Below are positions 56,768 through 64,000 of a stretch of DNA of 64,000 bases, in pieces. Within the stretch, counting starts at the first letter, position 1. Each line of letters starts with the position of its first letter. Made by a program: the position numbers and the translations under genes. The stretch comes from Pseudomaricurvus hydrocarbonicus (GTDB lineage Bacteria; Pseudomonadota; Gammaproteobacteria; Pseudomonadales; Cellvibrionaceae): NCBI RefSeq assembly GCF_011602365.1, contig NZ_JAAONZ010000004.1, forward strand, positions 310,001 through 374,000. Direction: 5' to 3'. Under the pieces are notes generated by a model. It was not told where the DNA came from. It saw nothing but the letters and a program-made list of their open reading frames with translations, and ran no database searches.

Positions 56768-57196
56768 TCAAGAGTGTGACACCTCCACCCCGTTCATACT
56801 TGCGGCCAGATCATCCAGATCAGCGCAGGTACTGTCATAACCCTGACTGTCCGTAAGCGAGTAAGACACCTGCACCGTGTTTGAGCCCTTGTGCAAACGA
56901 GCCTTTACCCTGGCGACTTCACCCGATTTCAGGCGATTCAGAAATCGGTTGGCGGTTTGACCACTGTCGAAGGCGTACACAATCTGAGCATTCATAAAGG
57001 CTGTTTTTCCCACTAAACTCTGCCAAACAACTTCCCGACTCTGCTTTGGAATCCACATTAGCGAGACCGGGAACAACGAGCGCATTATACCCAAGTGATC
57101 ACCCGTGTCTGCCCAAGTGGTGATCACTGCCTCAAACGAATCAAATGCCACTCGCTTTTGACGCACCAAAGCACATTTTTCCGGCTTAAAATTCAT
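56768..57196 (-). CDS. Hypothetical protein, 142 residues
   Basis: A soluble 142-residue protein starting at ATG 57196; I do not recognise the family. It has no signal peptide or membrane segment. It mixes alpha and beta predictions, with KAFMNA-like and aromatic positions (TTWADTGDHLGIM, LMWIPKQSREVVWQSLVG, YAFDSGQTANRFLNRL) and an acidic end. It is convergent with radD (43-bp gap with a weak CCCTG/CAGGG hairpin) and divergent from EF-G. The codon pattern looks native, so it is probably a real gene. Confidence 0.6.
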   Translation of the reverse strand: MNFKPEKCALVRQKRVAFDSFEAVITTWADTGDHLGIMRSLFPVSLMWIPKQSREVVWQSLVGKTAFMNAQIVYAFDSGQTANRFLNRLKSGEVARVKARLHKGSNTVQVSYSLTDSQGYDSTCADLDDLAASMNGVEVSHS

Positions 57197-57336
57197 GGAT
57201 ACTAGTCGTTTATTATCAAGGGATTATCCAACAAATCTCATTCTACTTATAAGTAAGGAAGCACTTCGCTTTGCCATACCTGCTCGAACACTAAGGGATT
57301 ATCGAAATACCCCTTCTACATACATCAAAATACATG

Positions 57337-57342
57337 TACAAT
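57337..57342 (+). promoter_or_regulatory. Possible -10 box of the EF-G gene
   Basis: TGTACAAT at 57335-57342 gives a TACAAT -10 box with a preceding TG, and a GC-rich stretch (CTCGCGC) follows, as in growth-rate-controlled promoters. The -35 region is weak. AAGGGATTATC occurs twice upstream (about 57218 and 57293). The evidence is modest. Confidence 0.4.
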
Positions 57343-57381
57343 CTCGCGCTAATTTTGGCCCTGGCTTATCGAGACCCACTA

Positions 57382-59466
57382 ATGACAGACTTATCAAAGT
57401 ACAGAAATATCGGTATCTTCGCCCACGTTGATGCCGGTAAAACCACCACGACTGAACGTATTCTGAAGCTGACTGGTAAGATCCATAAGCTTGGTGAAGT
57501 TCACGAAGGTGAATCCACTACCGACTTCATGGAACAGGAAGCTGAGCGCGGGATTACCATTCAGTCCGCGGCCGTCACCTGTGAGTGGAAAGGTCACCGT
57601 CTGAACGTGATCGACACCCCGGGGCACGTTGACTTCACCGTTGAAGTATACCGCTCACTGAAAGTGCTGGACGGCGGTATCGGCGTATTCTGTGGCTCCG
57701 GTGGCGTTGAGCCCCAGTCAGAGACCAACTGGCGCTACGCCAACGAATCCGAAGTTGCCCGTATCATCTTCGTCAACAAGCTGGACCGTATCGGCGCAGA
57801 TTTCCTGCGTGTTACCGACCAGGTCAAGAAAGTTCTGGGCGCCAACCCCCTGATCATGACCCTGCCAATCGGTCGCGAAGACGAATTTGTCGGTGTTGTT
57901 GACCTGCTGACCCGTCAAGCTTTCGTTTGGGACGAGTCCGGCCAGCCAGAGAACTATGAAGTCAAAGACGTCCCGGCCGACATGGTTGACGATGTTGAAA
58001 TGTACCGCGAGCAGTTGATCGAAACTGCCGTTGAAGTTGATGACGACCTGATGATGGCGTACATGGAAGGCGAAGAGCCCTCCGTCGAAGATCTTAAGCG
58101 CTGCATCCGCAAAGGTACCCGCGACCTGACTTTCTTCCCAACCTTCTGTGGTTCTGCCTTCAAAAACAAAGGCATGCAGCTGGTTCTGGACGCCGTTGTT
58201 GACTACCTGCCAAGCCCAACTGAAGTTGACCCGCAGGATCTGACCGACGAAGAAGGTAACCCGACTGGCGAGAAAGCCATCGTATCTGCCGACGAACCTC
58301 TGCGCGCACTGGCGTTTAAGATCATGGATGACCGCTTTGGCGCCCTGACCTTTGTTCGCGTCTACTCTGGCATGCTGCGCAAAGGCGACACCATCCTCAA
58401 CAGCTTTACCGGCAAAACCGAGCGTATCGGTCGCATGGTAGAGATGCAGGCAAACGATCGTAACGAAATCGATTCCGCCCAGGCCGGTGACATCATCGCG
58501 ATCGTAGGCATGAAGAACGTACAAACCGGCCACACCCTGTGTGATCCGAAGCACGAATGCACCCTGGAAGCCATGGTATTCCCGGATCCCGTTATCTCCA
58601 TCGCCGTTGCCCCGAAAGACAAGGCTGGCGCTGAGAAAATGGGTATCGCGATTGGCAAAATGGTTGCCGAAGATCCTTCCTTCCGCGTTGAAACTGACGA
58701 AGATTCCGGTGAAACCATCCTTAAAGGTATGGGCGAACTGCACCTGGACATCAAAGTCGACATTCTGAAGCGTACTTACGGTGTTGAACTGGTCGTTGGT
58801 CAGCCGCAGGTTGCCTACCGCGAGACCATTACCCAGGCGATCGAAGACAGCTACACCCACAAGAAGCAATCTGGTGGTTCCGGTCAGTTTGGTAAAATCG
58901 ACTACCGCATCCGTCCGGGCGAGCCCGGCTCCGGCTTCAAGTTTAACTCCGTGGTTGTGGGCGGTAACGTTCCCAAGGAATTCTTCCCTGCCATCGAGAA
59001 AGGCTTCTCCACCATGATGGGCGAAGGTCCTCTGGCGGGCTTCCCGGTTCTGGACGTTGAAGTTGAGCTGTACGATGGTGGCTACCACGCGGTTGACTCC
59101 TCAGCGGTTGCGTTTGAAATCGCCGCTAAAGGCGCCTTCCGTCAATCCATGCCGAAAGCCGGTCCTCAGCTGATTGAGCCCATCATGAAGGTTGACGTCT
59201 TTACCCCGGAAGATCACGTAGGTGATGTGATTGGTGACCTGAACCGTCGTCGCGGCATGATCAAAGATCAAGAGCCAGGCGCTACTGGTGTCCGCATCAA
59301 AGCTGACGTGCCTCTGTCAGAAATGTTTGGCTACATCGGCAGCCTGCGCACCATGACTTCTGGCCGCGGTCAGTTCTCCATGGAGTTCAGCCACTACATG
59401 CCTTGCCCAGCCAACGTTGCTGAAGGCGTGATTGCTGCAGAAAAAGAGAAGAAAGCTAAAAAGTAA
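57382..59466 (+). CDS. fusA: Elongation factor G (second-copy type)
   Basis: A 694-residue translational GTPase that moves tRNAs and mRNA after peptide-bond formation and helps recycle ribosomes. G1 is [15 protein letters not shown]2 [15 protein letters not shown]3 DTPGHVDF, G4 NKLDR, and domain IV-V motifs ([37 protein letters not shown]) are intact. It resembles the Vibrio/Pseudomonas paralogue starting [21 protein letters not shown]. It is not next to rpsL, rpsG or tuf, so it is probably an additional EF-G. I chose ATG 57382 from family alignment. Codon use is strongly biased, as in a highly expressed gene. Confidence 0.93.
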   Translation: MTDLSKYRNIGIFAHVDAGKTTTTERILKLTGKIHKLGEVHEGESTTDFMEQEAERGITIQSAAVTCEWKGHRLNVIDTPGHVDFTVEVYRSLKVLDGGIGVFCGSGGVEPQSETNWRYANESEVARIIFVNKLDRIGADFLRVTDQVKKVLGANPLIMTLPIGREDEFVGVVDLLTRQAFVWDESGQPENYEVKDVPADMVDDVEMYREQLIETAVEVDDDLMMAYMEGEEPSVEDLKRCIRKGTRDLTFFPTFCGSAFKNKGMQLVLDAVVDYLPSPTEVDPQDLTDEEGNPTGEKAIVSADEPLRALAFKIMDDRFGALTFVRVYSGMLRKGDTILNSFTGKTERIGRMVEMQANDRNEIDSAQAGDIIAIVGMKNVQTGHTLCDPKHECTLEAMVFPDPVISIAVAPKDKAGAEKMGIAIGKMVAEDPSFRVETDEDSGETILKGMGELHLDIKVDILKRTYGVELVVGQPQVAYRETITQAIEDSYTHKKQSGGSGQFGKIDYRIRPGEPGSGFKFNSVVVGGNVPKEFFPAIEKGFSTMMGEGPLAGFPVLDVEVELYDGGYHAVDSSAVAFEIAAKGAFRQSMPKAGPQLIEPIMKVDVFTPEDHVGDVIGDLNRRRGMIKDQEPGATGVRIKADVPLSEMFGYIGSLRTMTSGRGQFSMEFSHYMPCPANVAEGVIAAEKEKKAKK

Positions 59467-59484
59467 TTCTTTTTAGTTCGCAAG

Positions 59485-59521
59485 AAAAAGCCCCGCCAGC
59501 GCAAGCTGGCGGGGCTTTTTT
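59485..59521 (+). terminator. Intrinsic terminator after EF-G
   Basis: GCCCCGCCAGC and its exact complement form an 11-bp stem (59490-59500 with 59505-59515) with a GCAA tetraloop, flanked by A5 and followed by T6. It is a strong rho-independent terminator about 20 bp after the stop codon. Confidence 0.95.
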
Positions 59522-59598
59522 GTTCGGTACATGCTGACAAAAAGCCAAGCAACCCGTAACGCGAGGAGCATCCAGACTCAGAAAATGACCGGGTCTGC

Positions 59599-60714
59599 CT
59601 AAAAAGAATATTTCACTCCCACAGAAACGGCCCTGGGCAAACCACCCGGCAAGGTCGCCACCTCATAACCGTGCGCTCCGTCGACCCCCTGATATCGGGC
59701 ATTACGATCATTATTGGTTTGCGTATAAATGAGATACCCCTTTAGCGATGCGCTCACCTTCCGCTCCACACCCGCGCTCAACATCACCGCCCCCGAATCT
59801 CTCACATGGTCGTAATCCTTCGCCACAAAGGCCTGAGCGATATAACCCCAAGCCCCAACACCGTAAATCGCATTTACGCCATACGCCTCCCGATCCAGGC
59901 TGTTAACACCAGACAGAGAATCCTGACGCACCAGGTCGGCAATCAAGCCTAGCGTGATGTCACCCCACCGAACTCTGGCCGCCAAGCGGGTAGCATCAAT
60001 ATCGCTGCCATAAAACTGAGTCCAATGGTCGTGGGCTGCCGCCAGAGACAAGACCTCCCCCTGCCACTGCAAGCCTACCGCTGTGATTTTACAGCCATTA
60101 TTATCCAAGTGTTTATTGGGCCTGGTGCAGTCTTGTGAGTATTGCAGCACCCAATCAACAGTCCCCTGTGGCACAGACACCTTGTTGCGCCACATGACCA
60201 TCTTGTCCGCACGGGTATTGATCAGCGATCCCGTTAAAGCACCCGCCCCAATCAAAGCCCCCCGATCCGCGACCGTATCATTCATCACAGAGTAACCTGT
60301 ACCCACCATTTTAAACGGCGTGTCGTGACGGCCAAGCAGCACCTCCCCCCAGGGACTCCTAAACCCCACAAAGCTGTTTCGCAACACAAACGCATCGCTT
60401 TTGGTTTCAGCAAAAACCAGCCCGTGCTCCCACTGATAAAGAAAGGCCCAGCCGTCCTCAGACCCGAGCGCCCCCCTTACCCCCAGTCGACTGGAATTGC
60501 TGGAAACAACCCAATCGCTGGCCACATACTTGTCATCAGCGTCCATCTCGACCAGAGCATCAGGCACACCGGAATCACGATAATCCACAGAGCCGTGCAT
60601 AACCCCATAAACCTCTAACCGCTTGCCCACCACTTCGGCCGCAACAGACTCCAGGGACCACGCCAGAAGCGCAGCAACAATGACTCCACACCGAACAACA
60701 ATCATCCAAACCAT
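59599..60714 (-). CDS. Gram-negative general porin
   Basis: A 371-residue outer-membrane beta-barrel of the 16-stranded general porin type. The signal peptide runs to about residue 26 (VIVAALLAWSLESVAA). The first mature strands are RLEVYGVMHGSVDYR and SNSSRLGVRGALGSEDGWAFLYQWEHGL. A constriction-loop region VLLGRHDTPFKMVGTGY follows, and the end AVSVGVKYSF carries the terminal Phe. It is divergent from modA by 244 bp. The two porins in this window are not closely alike. Confidence 0.88.
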   Translation of the reverse strand: MVWMIVVRCGVIVAALLAWSLESVAAEVVGKRLEVYGVMHGSVDYRDSGVPDALVEMDADDKYVASDWVVSSNSSRLGVRGALGSEDGWAFLYQWEHGLVFAETKSDAFVLRNSFVGFRSPWGEVLLGRHDTPFKMVGTGYSVMNDTVADRGALIGAGALTGSLINTRADKMVMWRNKVSVPQGTVDWVLQYSQDCTRPNKHLDNNGCKITAVGLQWQGEVLSLAAAHDHWTQFYGSDIDATRLAARVRWGDITLGLIADLVRQDSLSGVNSLDREAYGVNAIYGVGAWGYIAQAFVAKDYDHVRDSGAVMLSAGVERKVSASLKGYLIYTQTNNDRNARYQGVDGAHGYEVATLPGGLPRAVSVGVKYSF

Positions 60715-60847
60715 CCATCAAAGTTTGATACAAGTCCCACAAAGCCCCCATCTCGCAGGAAGATCACTCCAATCAGGAGCGCAATACCGACAACAGCTTA
60801 AACAGCTTTTCGAGCCCACCGGCATAAGCTCCCATCATTCCCATTGT

Positions 60848-60869
60848 CGTTATATAGCTTATGATAAAG
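60848..60869. promoter_or_regulatory. ModE-like half-palindrome
   Basis: CGTTATAT (60848-60855) matches one arm of the E. coli ModE operator of modA (CGTTATAT-N6-ATATAACG). After six bases TGATAAAG matches the other arm in 5 of 8 positions. It lies about 90 bp upstream of modA and about 135 bp from the divergent porin start. The evidence is moderate. Confidence 0.4.
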
Positions 60870-60958
60870 AAAAGGGGCAAACTGCACTCCAAGCCAGTCA
60901 GCCCCAGGAGAGCTTGGCGGCCGGCCCCCACAACGTTAACGCGCACTCAGACTGACTC

Positions 60959-61804
60959 ATGCTTAGAACATTCTTACAACACCACACAGCACCAACCCGG
61001 CGAGCACTCCCCCTCAGTACCGCCATCGTCCAGATACTAATCCTGTCCGCAATATTAATCTCCGGAGCAACCCGGGCAGAAGACATTCATGTGGCTGCAG
61101 CCTCCAACTTCACCGCCACCATGAAGGATCTGACCCGTTCTTTCGAGCAGGAAACGGGTCATCAGGTGATATTATCCTTTGGCTCATCCGGTAAATTTTA
61201 CGCACAAATCAGCCACGGAGCCCCGTTTCAGGCGTTCTTTTCGGCGGATCAAGCCAAGCCCATCGCTCTGGAAAAGGCCGGGCTTGCCATTCCTGGCAGC
61301 CGCATAACCTATGCCGAGGGCAGCCTTGCGCTCTGGTCAGCCAAACCGGATTTTGCCAATCAGGGAGAAAAAACATTAGTACAACGAGACTTTCGCAAGC
61401 TGGCTCTTGCCAACCCCAGACTCGCCCCTTATGGCCAGGCAGCAATGGAGGTTCTGAAAAACCTGGACCAGGTAGACGCCACTCGCAACAAATGGGTGCA
61501 GGGAGAGAACATTTCCCAGACCTACCAATTCATTGACAGCGGCAATGCCGAGATGGGGTTTGTGGCAGCGCCTCAAATCCTCAAACGGGGGAAAATCACC
61601 AAGGGCTCAGCCTGGATCATCCCCCACGAACTGTACAATCCGATTCGCCAGGACGCCGTGATATTGGAAAAAGGGAAAAACAGCCCAGCCACCCATGAAC
61701 TGATGGAGTTCATGCGCAGCAGCCGGGCGAGAAAAATCATTGAGTCTTACGGGTACGCAGCCGGCGCACCAGACCAATCACCGAAAACAACCATCAAGGA
61801 ATAG
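60959..61804 (+). CDS. modA: Molybdate ABC transporter substrate-binding protein ModA
   Basis: A 281-residue periplasmic molybdate/tungstate-binding protein. The signal peptide (ILILSAILISGATRAE) is followed by the ModA start IHVAAASNFTATMKDLTRSFEQETGHQVILSFGSSGKFYAQISHGAPFQAFFSADQAKP; the serines in AAASNF and FGSSG bind the oxyanion. The later GNAEMGFVAAPQIL is also typical. No modB or modC follows, so its permease must be elsewhere, or it has a different role. The stop codon lies in a GGAATA repeat. Confidence 0.92.
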   Translation: MLRTFLQHHTAPTRRALPLSTAIVQILILSAILISGATRAEDIHVAAASNFTATMKDLTRSFEQETGHQVILSFGSSGKFYAQISHGAPFQAFFSADQAKPIALEKAGLAIPGSRITYAEGSLALWSAKPDFANQGEKTLVQRDFRKLALANPRLAPYGQAAMEVLKNLDQVDATRNKWVQGENISQTYQFIDSGNAEMGFVAAPQILKRGKITKGSAWIIPHELYNPIRQDAVILEKGKNSPATHELMEFMRSSRARKIIESYGYAAGAPDQSPKTTIKE

Positions 61805-61851
61805 GAATAGGAATAGGAATAGGAATAGGAATAGGAATAGGAATAGGAATA
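61798..61851 (+). repeat. Nine perfect GGAATA repeats across the modA stop codon
   Basis: GGAATA occurs nine times in tandem without error (61798-61851). In the modA frame it reads GAA-TAG alternately, so every second codon is a TAG stop. The first TAG (61802-61804) ends modA. Changes in copy number would not change the protein. Confidence 0.97.
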
Positions 61852-62007
61852 GCCAAGCTGAAACCGCTATCGACGTCCAGCACAAGCCGACAATGATTTA
61901 CCGCACCCGATAAAAGCACCTGATTTTCCGAAAATGGCAGCAGCCCCCTGCTCACCACCGCCCTTTACGGTCACTGATTTGTTTCTGCCCAAACTCAACC
62001 ACGGGCA

Positions 62008-62790
62008 CTACCCTACAGAGAGTGAGCTCAAACCAATTCGCGCCTCAATTTCGCGCTTAAACCTCAGCAATGCACTCTCCATCTCGTCAAGCGCGCCCGG
62101 CAAGCGCGCCGTGGGCATGGCAATACCCGCAGAGAAAACCCCCAAATAGGTTTTCAAACTGACCCCCAGCGCACTGACCCCCAACTCATACTCATCAATG
62201 TCCCTCGCGATTCCGGTCCGATACACCTCTTCCAACTGCGCCAATAGCTCACCTTTATTGGGACTTCTCTCTGTGTAAACAGGTATACCCCCACTCAACA
62301 ATGCCTCACGCTCCTCTATCGGCATCTCTGCCAACAAAGACTTTCCGGCTGCCGTGTTATAGACCGGCGCCCCATCCCCCACCGGAAACACAACACGTAA
62401 AGGCCGCTCCGCAATGACCCGATCAATAACACAGGTTTGCTTGTCAACCCGGGTAGCCAAATACACGGTCTCCGAAAACTCCTCAGACAAAGACTCCAGA
62501 TAGGGCCTGGCAATGTGAATAATGTCCATGTGGGTTTGATGGAACAGCTTGCCAATAGCCGACCCCAGTCGAACCCCGCCACCGCTGCCCAGTGGTTCGA
62601 CTATATATTCCGCCTGAAGCGCACAAACAATGCGCTGCACTGTAGAGCGAGGCAGGCCAACACCTTTGGCAATCTCCGCCAGACTCAAGCCCTGGGGGTT
62701 TTCCCCCAGCATCCTGAGAATATCCGCAGAGCGAGCAATCACCTGAATGCCCTGCTTGCTATCCTCCGACCCCTTCTTTTCCTGCTGCAT
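62008..62790 (-). CDS. IclR family transcriptional regulator
   Basis: A 260-residue regulator. The N-terminal winged helix is clear (IARSADILRMLGENPQGLSLAEIAKGVGLPRSTVQRIVCALQAEYIVE). The C-terminal effector domain contains the family patterns ETVYLATRVDKQTCVIDRV, VYNTAAGKSLLAEM, and GVSALGVSLKTYLGV. ATG 62790 has GGAGAG upstream and removes 27 residues of a longer frame. It is divergent from an RND efflux adaptor gene, the same arrangement as TtgV-ttgGHI and SrpS-srpABC, where IclR members repress solvent and drug pumps. Likely role: effector-relieved repressor of the pump. Confidence 0.92.
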   Translation of the reverse strand: MQQEKKGSEDSKQGIQVIARSADILRMLGENPQGLSLAEIAKGVGLPRSTVQRIVCALQAEYIVEPLGSGGGVRLGSAIGKLFHQTHMDIIHIARPYLESLSEEFSETVYLATRVDKQTCVIDRVIAERPLRVVFPVGDGAPVYNTAAGKSLLAEMPIEEREALLSGGIPVYTERSPNKGELLAQLEEVYRTGIARDIDEYELGVSALGVSLKTYLGVFSAGIAMPTARLPGALDEMESALLRFKREIEARIGLSSLSVG

Positions 62791-62881
62791 GACCAACCAT
62801 CTCTCCAAGCGAGGCTCAACACCCCTGTTATCTATTTGACACCTAAAAGTGTTACCGATAGTTAAGCTCAAACGTAAAGTG

Positions 62882-62899
62882 TGTTGATACGTATCAACA
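62882..62899. promoter_or_regulatory. 18-bp perfect palindrome, candidate IclR operator
   Basis: TGTTGATACGTATCAACA is fully symmetrical over 18 bp. It lies 92 bp upstream of the IclR start and about 85 bp upstream of the efflux adaptor start, in the shared promoter region. A further half-match GTAC-N9-GTAC lies at about 62915-62935. Both are consistent with regulator sites for divergent control. Confidence 0.65.
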
Positions 62900-62983
62900 A
62901 AGTTTCATATATGTACTGCATTGTAGTACACTGTACCACGATATGAACACCACCCTAACACCTTTAACCTTAGGAGGCTTCAA

Positions 62984-64000
62984 GTGAGAAGCATTACATT
63001 CAACCCCACCTATTTACTCATAGGGTTAGGGCTTCTCTTATCAGCCTGCGGCGAAGAACCCAGTCGTGCGAGCTATAACCGTACGGTAAGCGTCGGCGTT
63101 TTTACCATAACACCACAACCTCTTGAGATTACCACTGACTTGCCTGGCCGGACGGTTGCGTATCGCCTGGCCGAGGTTCGCCCCCAGGTTAACGGCATCG
63201 TAAAAGAGCGACTGCTGACAGAGGGCGCCAATGTCAAAATCGGTCAGCAGCTCTATCAGATTGATGACCAAAAGTACCGGGCAACCTTTGAAAGAGCTCA
63301 GGCTAACCTCCACAATGCCGAACTGCTGCGCAAGCGCTACAAGGAGCTGCTGCAAAGCAATTCCGTCAGTAAGCAACAGTTCGATGACGCGGATGCGGCC
63401 TGGCAACTGGCCAAAGCTGAGGCTGAAATTGCCAAGATCGATTTGGCTTACACCAAGGTGGTAGCCCCGGTGACCGGCCGCATTGGCCGCTCATCCGTCA
63501 GTGAAGGCGCACTGGTCACCAGTGGTCAAGCTCAAGCCCTGGCAACCATTCAGCAAATCGATCCGATTTACGTCGATATCCGTCAACCGGTCAGTGAATT
63601 GCTGCGCCTGCAAAAAGCCCTGCAAGACGGACGCATTAAACGCAGCGCTGATGGTGAAGCAAAGATTGTCCTGTTGCTGGAAGACGGCACCTCTTACGAG
63701 CATGAAGGTGTGTTGCGGTTCTCGGAGGTCGGCGTTGATCAAGAGACCGGCTCTGTCACATTGCGAGCCGTGGTTCCCAACCCCGACTGGCGTTTATTAC
63801 CCGGCATGTTTGTCCACGGACGCCTGAGCCTGGGTTATAACGACAGCGTCATTCTTGTCCCTCAACAGGCCGTGCAGCGTGACGCCACCGGAAAACCCGC
63901 CGTGTGGGTCATTAATGAAGAAAATAAAGCCGAGCGGCGCTCGATTAAGACCGGCCGCACCATCGGCAACATGTGGATGGTCAACGCCGGCCTCAAAGCC
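62984..64000 (+). CDS. RND efflux periplasmic adaptor, partial (AcrA/MexA-like)
   Basis: The gene starts at GTG 62984 with AGGAGG 6 nt upstream and runs off the right edge; 339 codons are visible. The product is a lipoprotein: a hydrophobic signal ends in LLLSACG, where Cys is lipidated. The membrane-fusion order follows: lipoyl half ...RPQVNGIVKERLLTEGANVKIGQQLYQID, a helical hairpin (QANLHNAELLRKRYKELLQSNSVSKQQFDDADAAW), the second lipoyl half VVAPVTGRIGRSSVSEGALV, and a beta-barrel with GSVTLRAVVPNPDWRLLPGMFVHGRL. A pump and an outer-membrane gene probably lie beyond the window. The IclR gene is divergent. Confidence 0.93.
   Translation, partial: MRSITFNPTYLLIGLGLLLSACGEEPSRASYNRTVSVGVFTITPQPLEITTDLPGRTVAYRLAEVRPQVNGIVKERLLTEGANVKIGQQLYQIDDQKYRATFERAQANLHNAELLRKRYKELLQSNSVSKQQFDDADAAWQLAKAEAEIAKIDLAYTKVVAPVTGRIGRSSVSEGALVTSGQAQALATIQQIDPIYVDIRQPVSELLRLQKALQDGRIKRSADGEAKIVLLLEDGTSYEHEGVLRFSEVGVDQETGSVTLRAVVPNPDWRLLPGMFVHGRLSLGYNDSVILVPQQAVQRDATGKPAVWVINEENKAERRSIKTGRTIGNMWMVNAGLKA

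Noticed and set aside
57718-59088. 456-residue reading frame antisense to the EF-G gene
   Set aside because: It exists because strong codon bias in EF-G keeps the opposite frame open. It has no ribosome binding site or family pattern.
61798-61851. GGAATA repeat as a phase-variation switch
   Set aside because: A 6-bp unit cannot shift the reading frame, and it lies after the coding region apart from the stop.

Overview
The window is chromosomal DNA from a gammaproteobacterium, probably a marine or free-living aerobe near the Pseudomonadales, Cellvibrionales or Oceanospirillales. ZipA is restricted to Gammaproteobacteria. The order smc-zipA-ligA and the use of SMC rather than MukB point to a pseudomonad-like and not an enteric lineage. 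Cytochrome c maturation system I, two beta-oxidation modules, a propionyl-CoA synthetase and several porins fit an aerobic, lipid- and short-chain-acid-using marine heterotroph. I see no insertion sequence, prophage or CRISPR array. Almost every gene belongs to a recognisable family.

Left part (1-8.3 kb, all minus strand): ligA (partial), zipA, smc, then ccmI and ccmH. At 8.4-8.9 kb a tRNA promoter drives tRNA-Val and two copies of tRNA-Asp. At 9.0-9.3 kb a previously untracked 42-residue membrane microprotein sits behind what looks like a textbook FNR/Anr class II promoter. At 9.5-19.7 kb come cytochrome b561 and YceI, a TetR-controlled unsaturated-acyl-CoA module (dienoyl-CoA isomerase, SnoaL-like protein, FadH), an exonuclease, an FMN-binding glutamate-synthase-like protein and an MFS transporter. 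The rest of the cytochrome c maturation operon, ccmABCDEFG plus a cysteine-rich CWC protein, occupies 19.8-26.0 kb. The ccm genes are therefore split by about 11.5 kb.

Middle part (26.4-47.5 kb): GarR-like reductase, Hyi-like isomerase, SseA, TesB, MsrA, Ppx/GppA with a NADAR protein, a Phd/HTH regulator, a membrane-anchored J protein, CmoM, a GIY-YIG protein behind eight 15-bp repeats, DUF599, a DTW tRNA-modifying enzyme, an M16C protease, a single-chain three-domain acyl-CoA carboxylase, MgtC, a degenerate thiolase-like protein, CvfB and DUF1415.

Right part (47.7-64 kb): DUF2147; a three-gene minus-strand set (outer-membrane porin, periplasmic FMN-binding protein, PepSY membrane protein) behind a near-consensus Fur box, which I read as a candidate iron-reduction and uptake module; PrpE; DUF3014; RadD; a hypothetical protein; a stand-alone EF-G; a second porin divergent from an orphan ModA with a ModE-like site; and an IclR regulator divergent from the start of an RND efflux operon. 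Start codons were moved from the longest reading frame wherever a ribosome binding site or family alignment favoured it.
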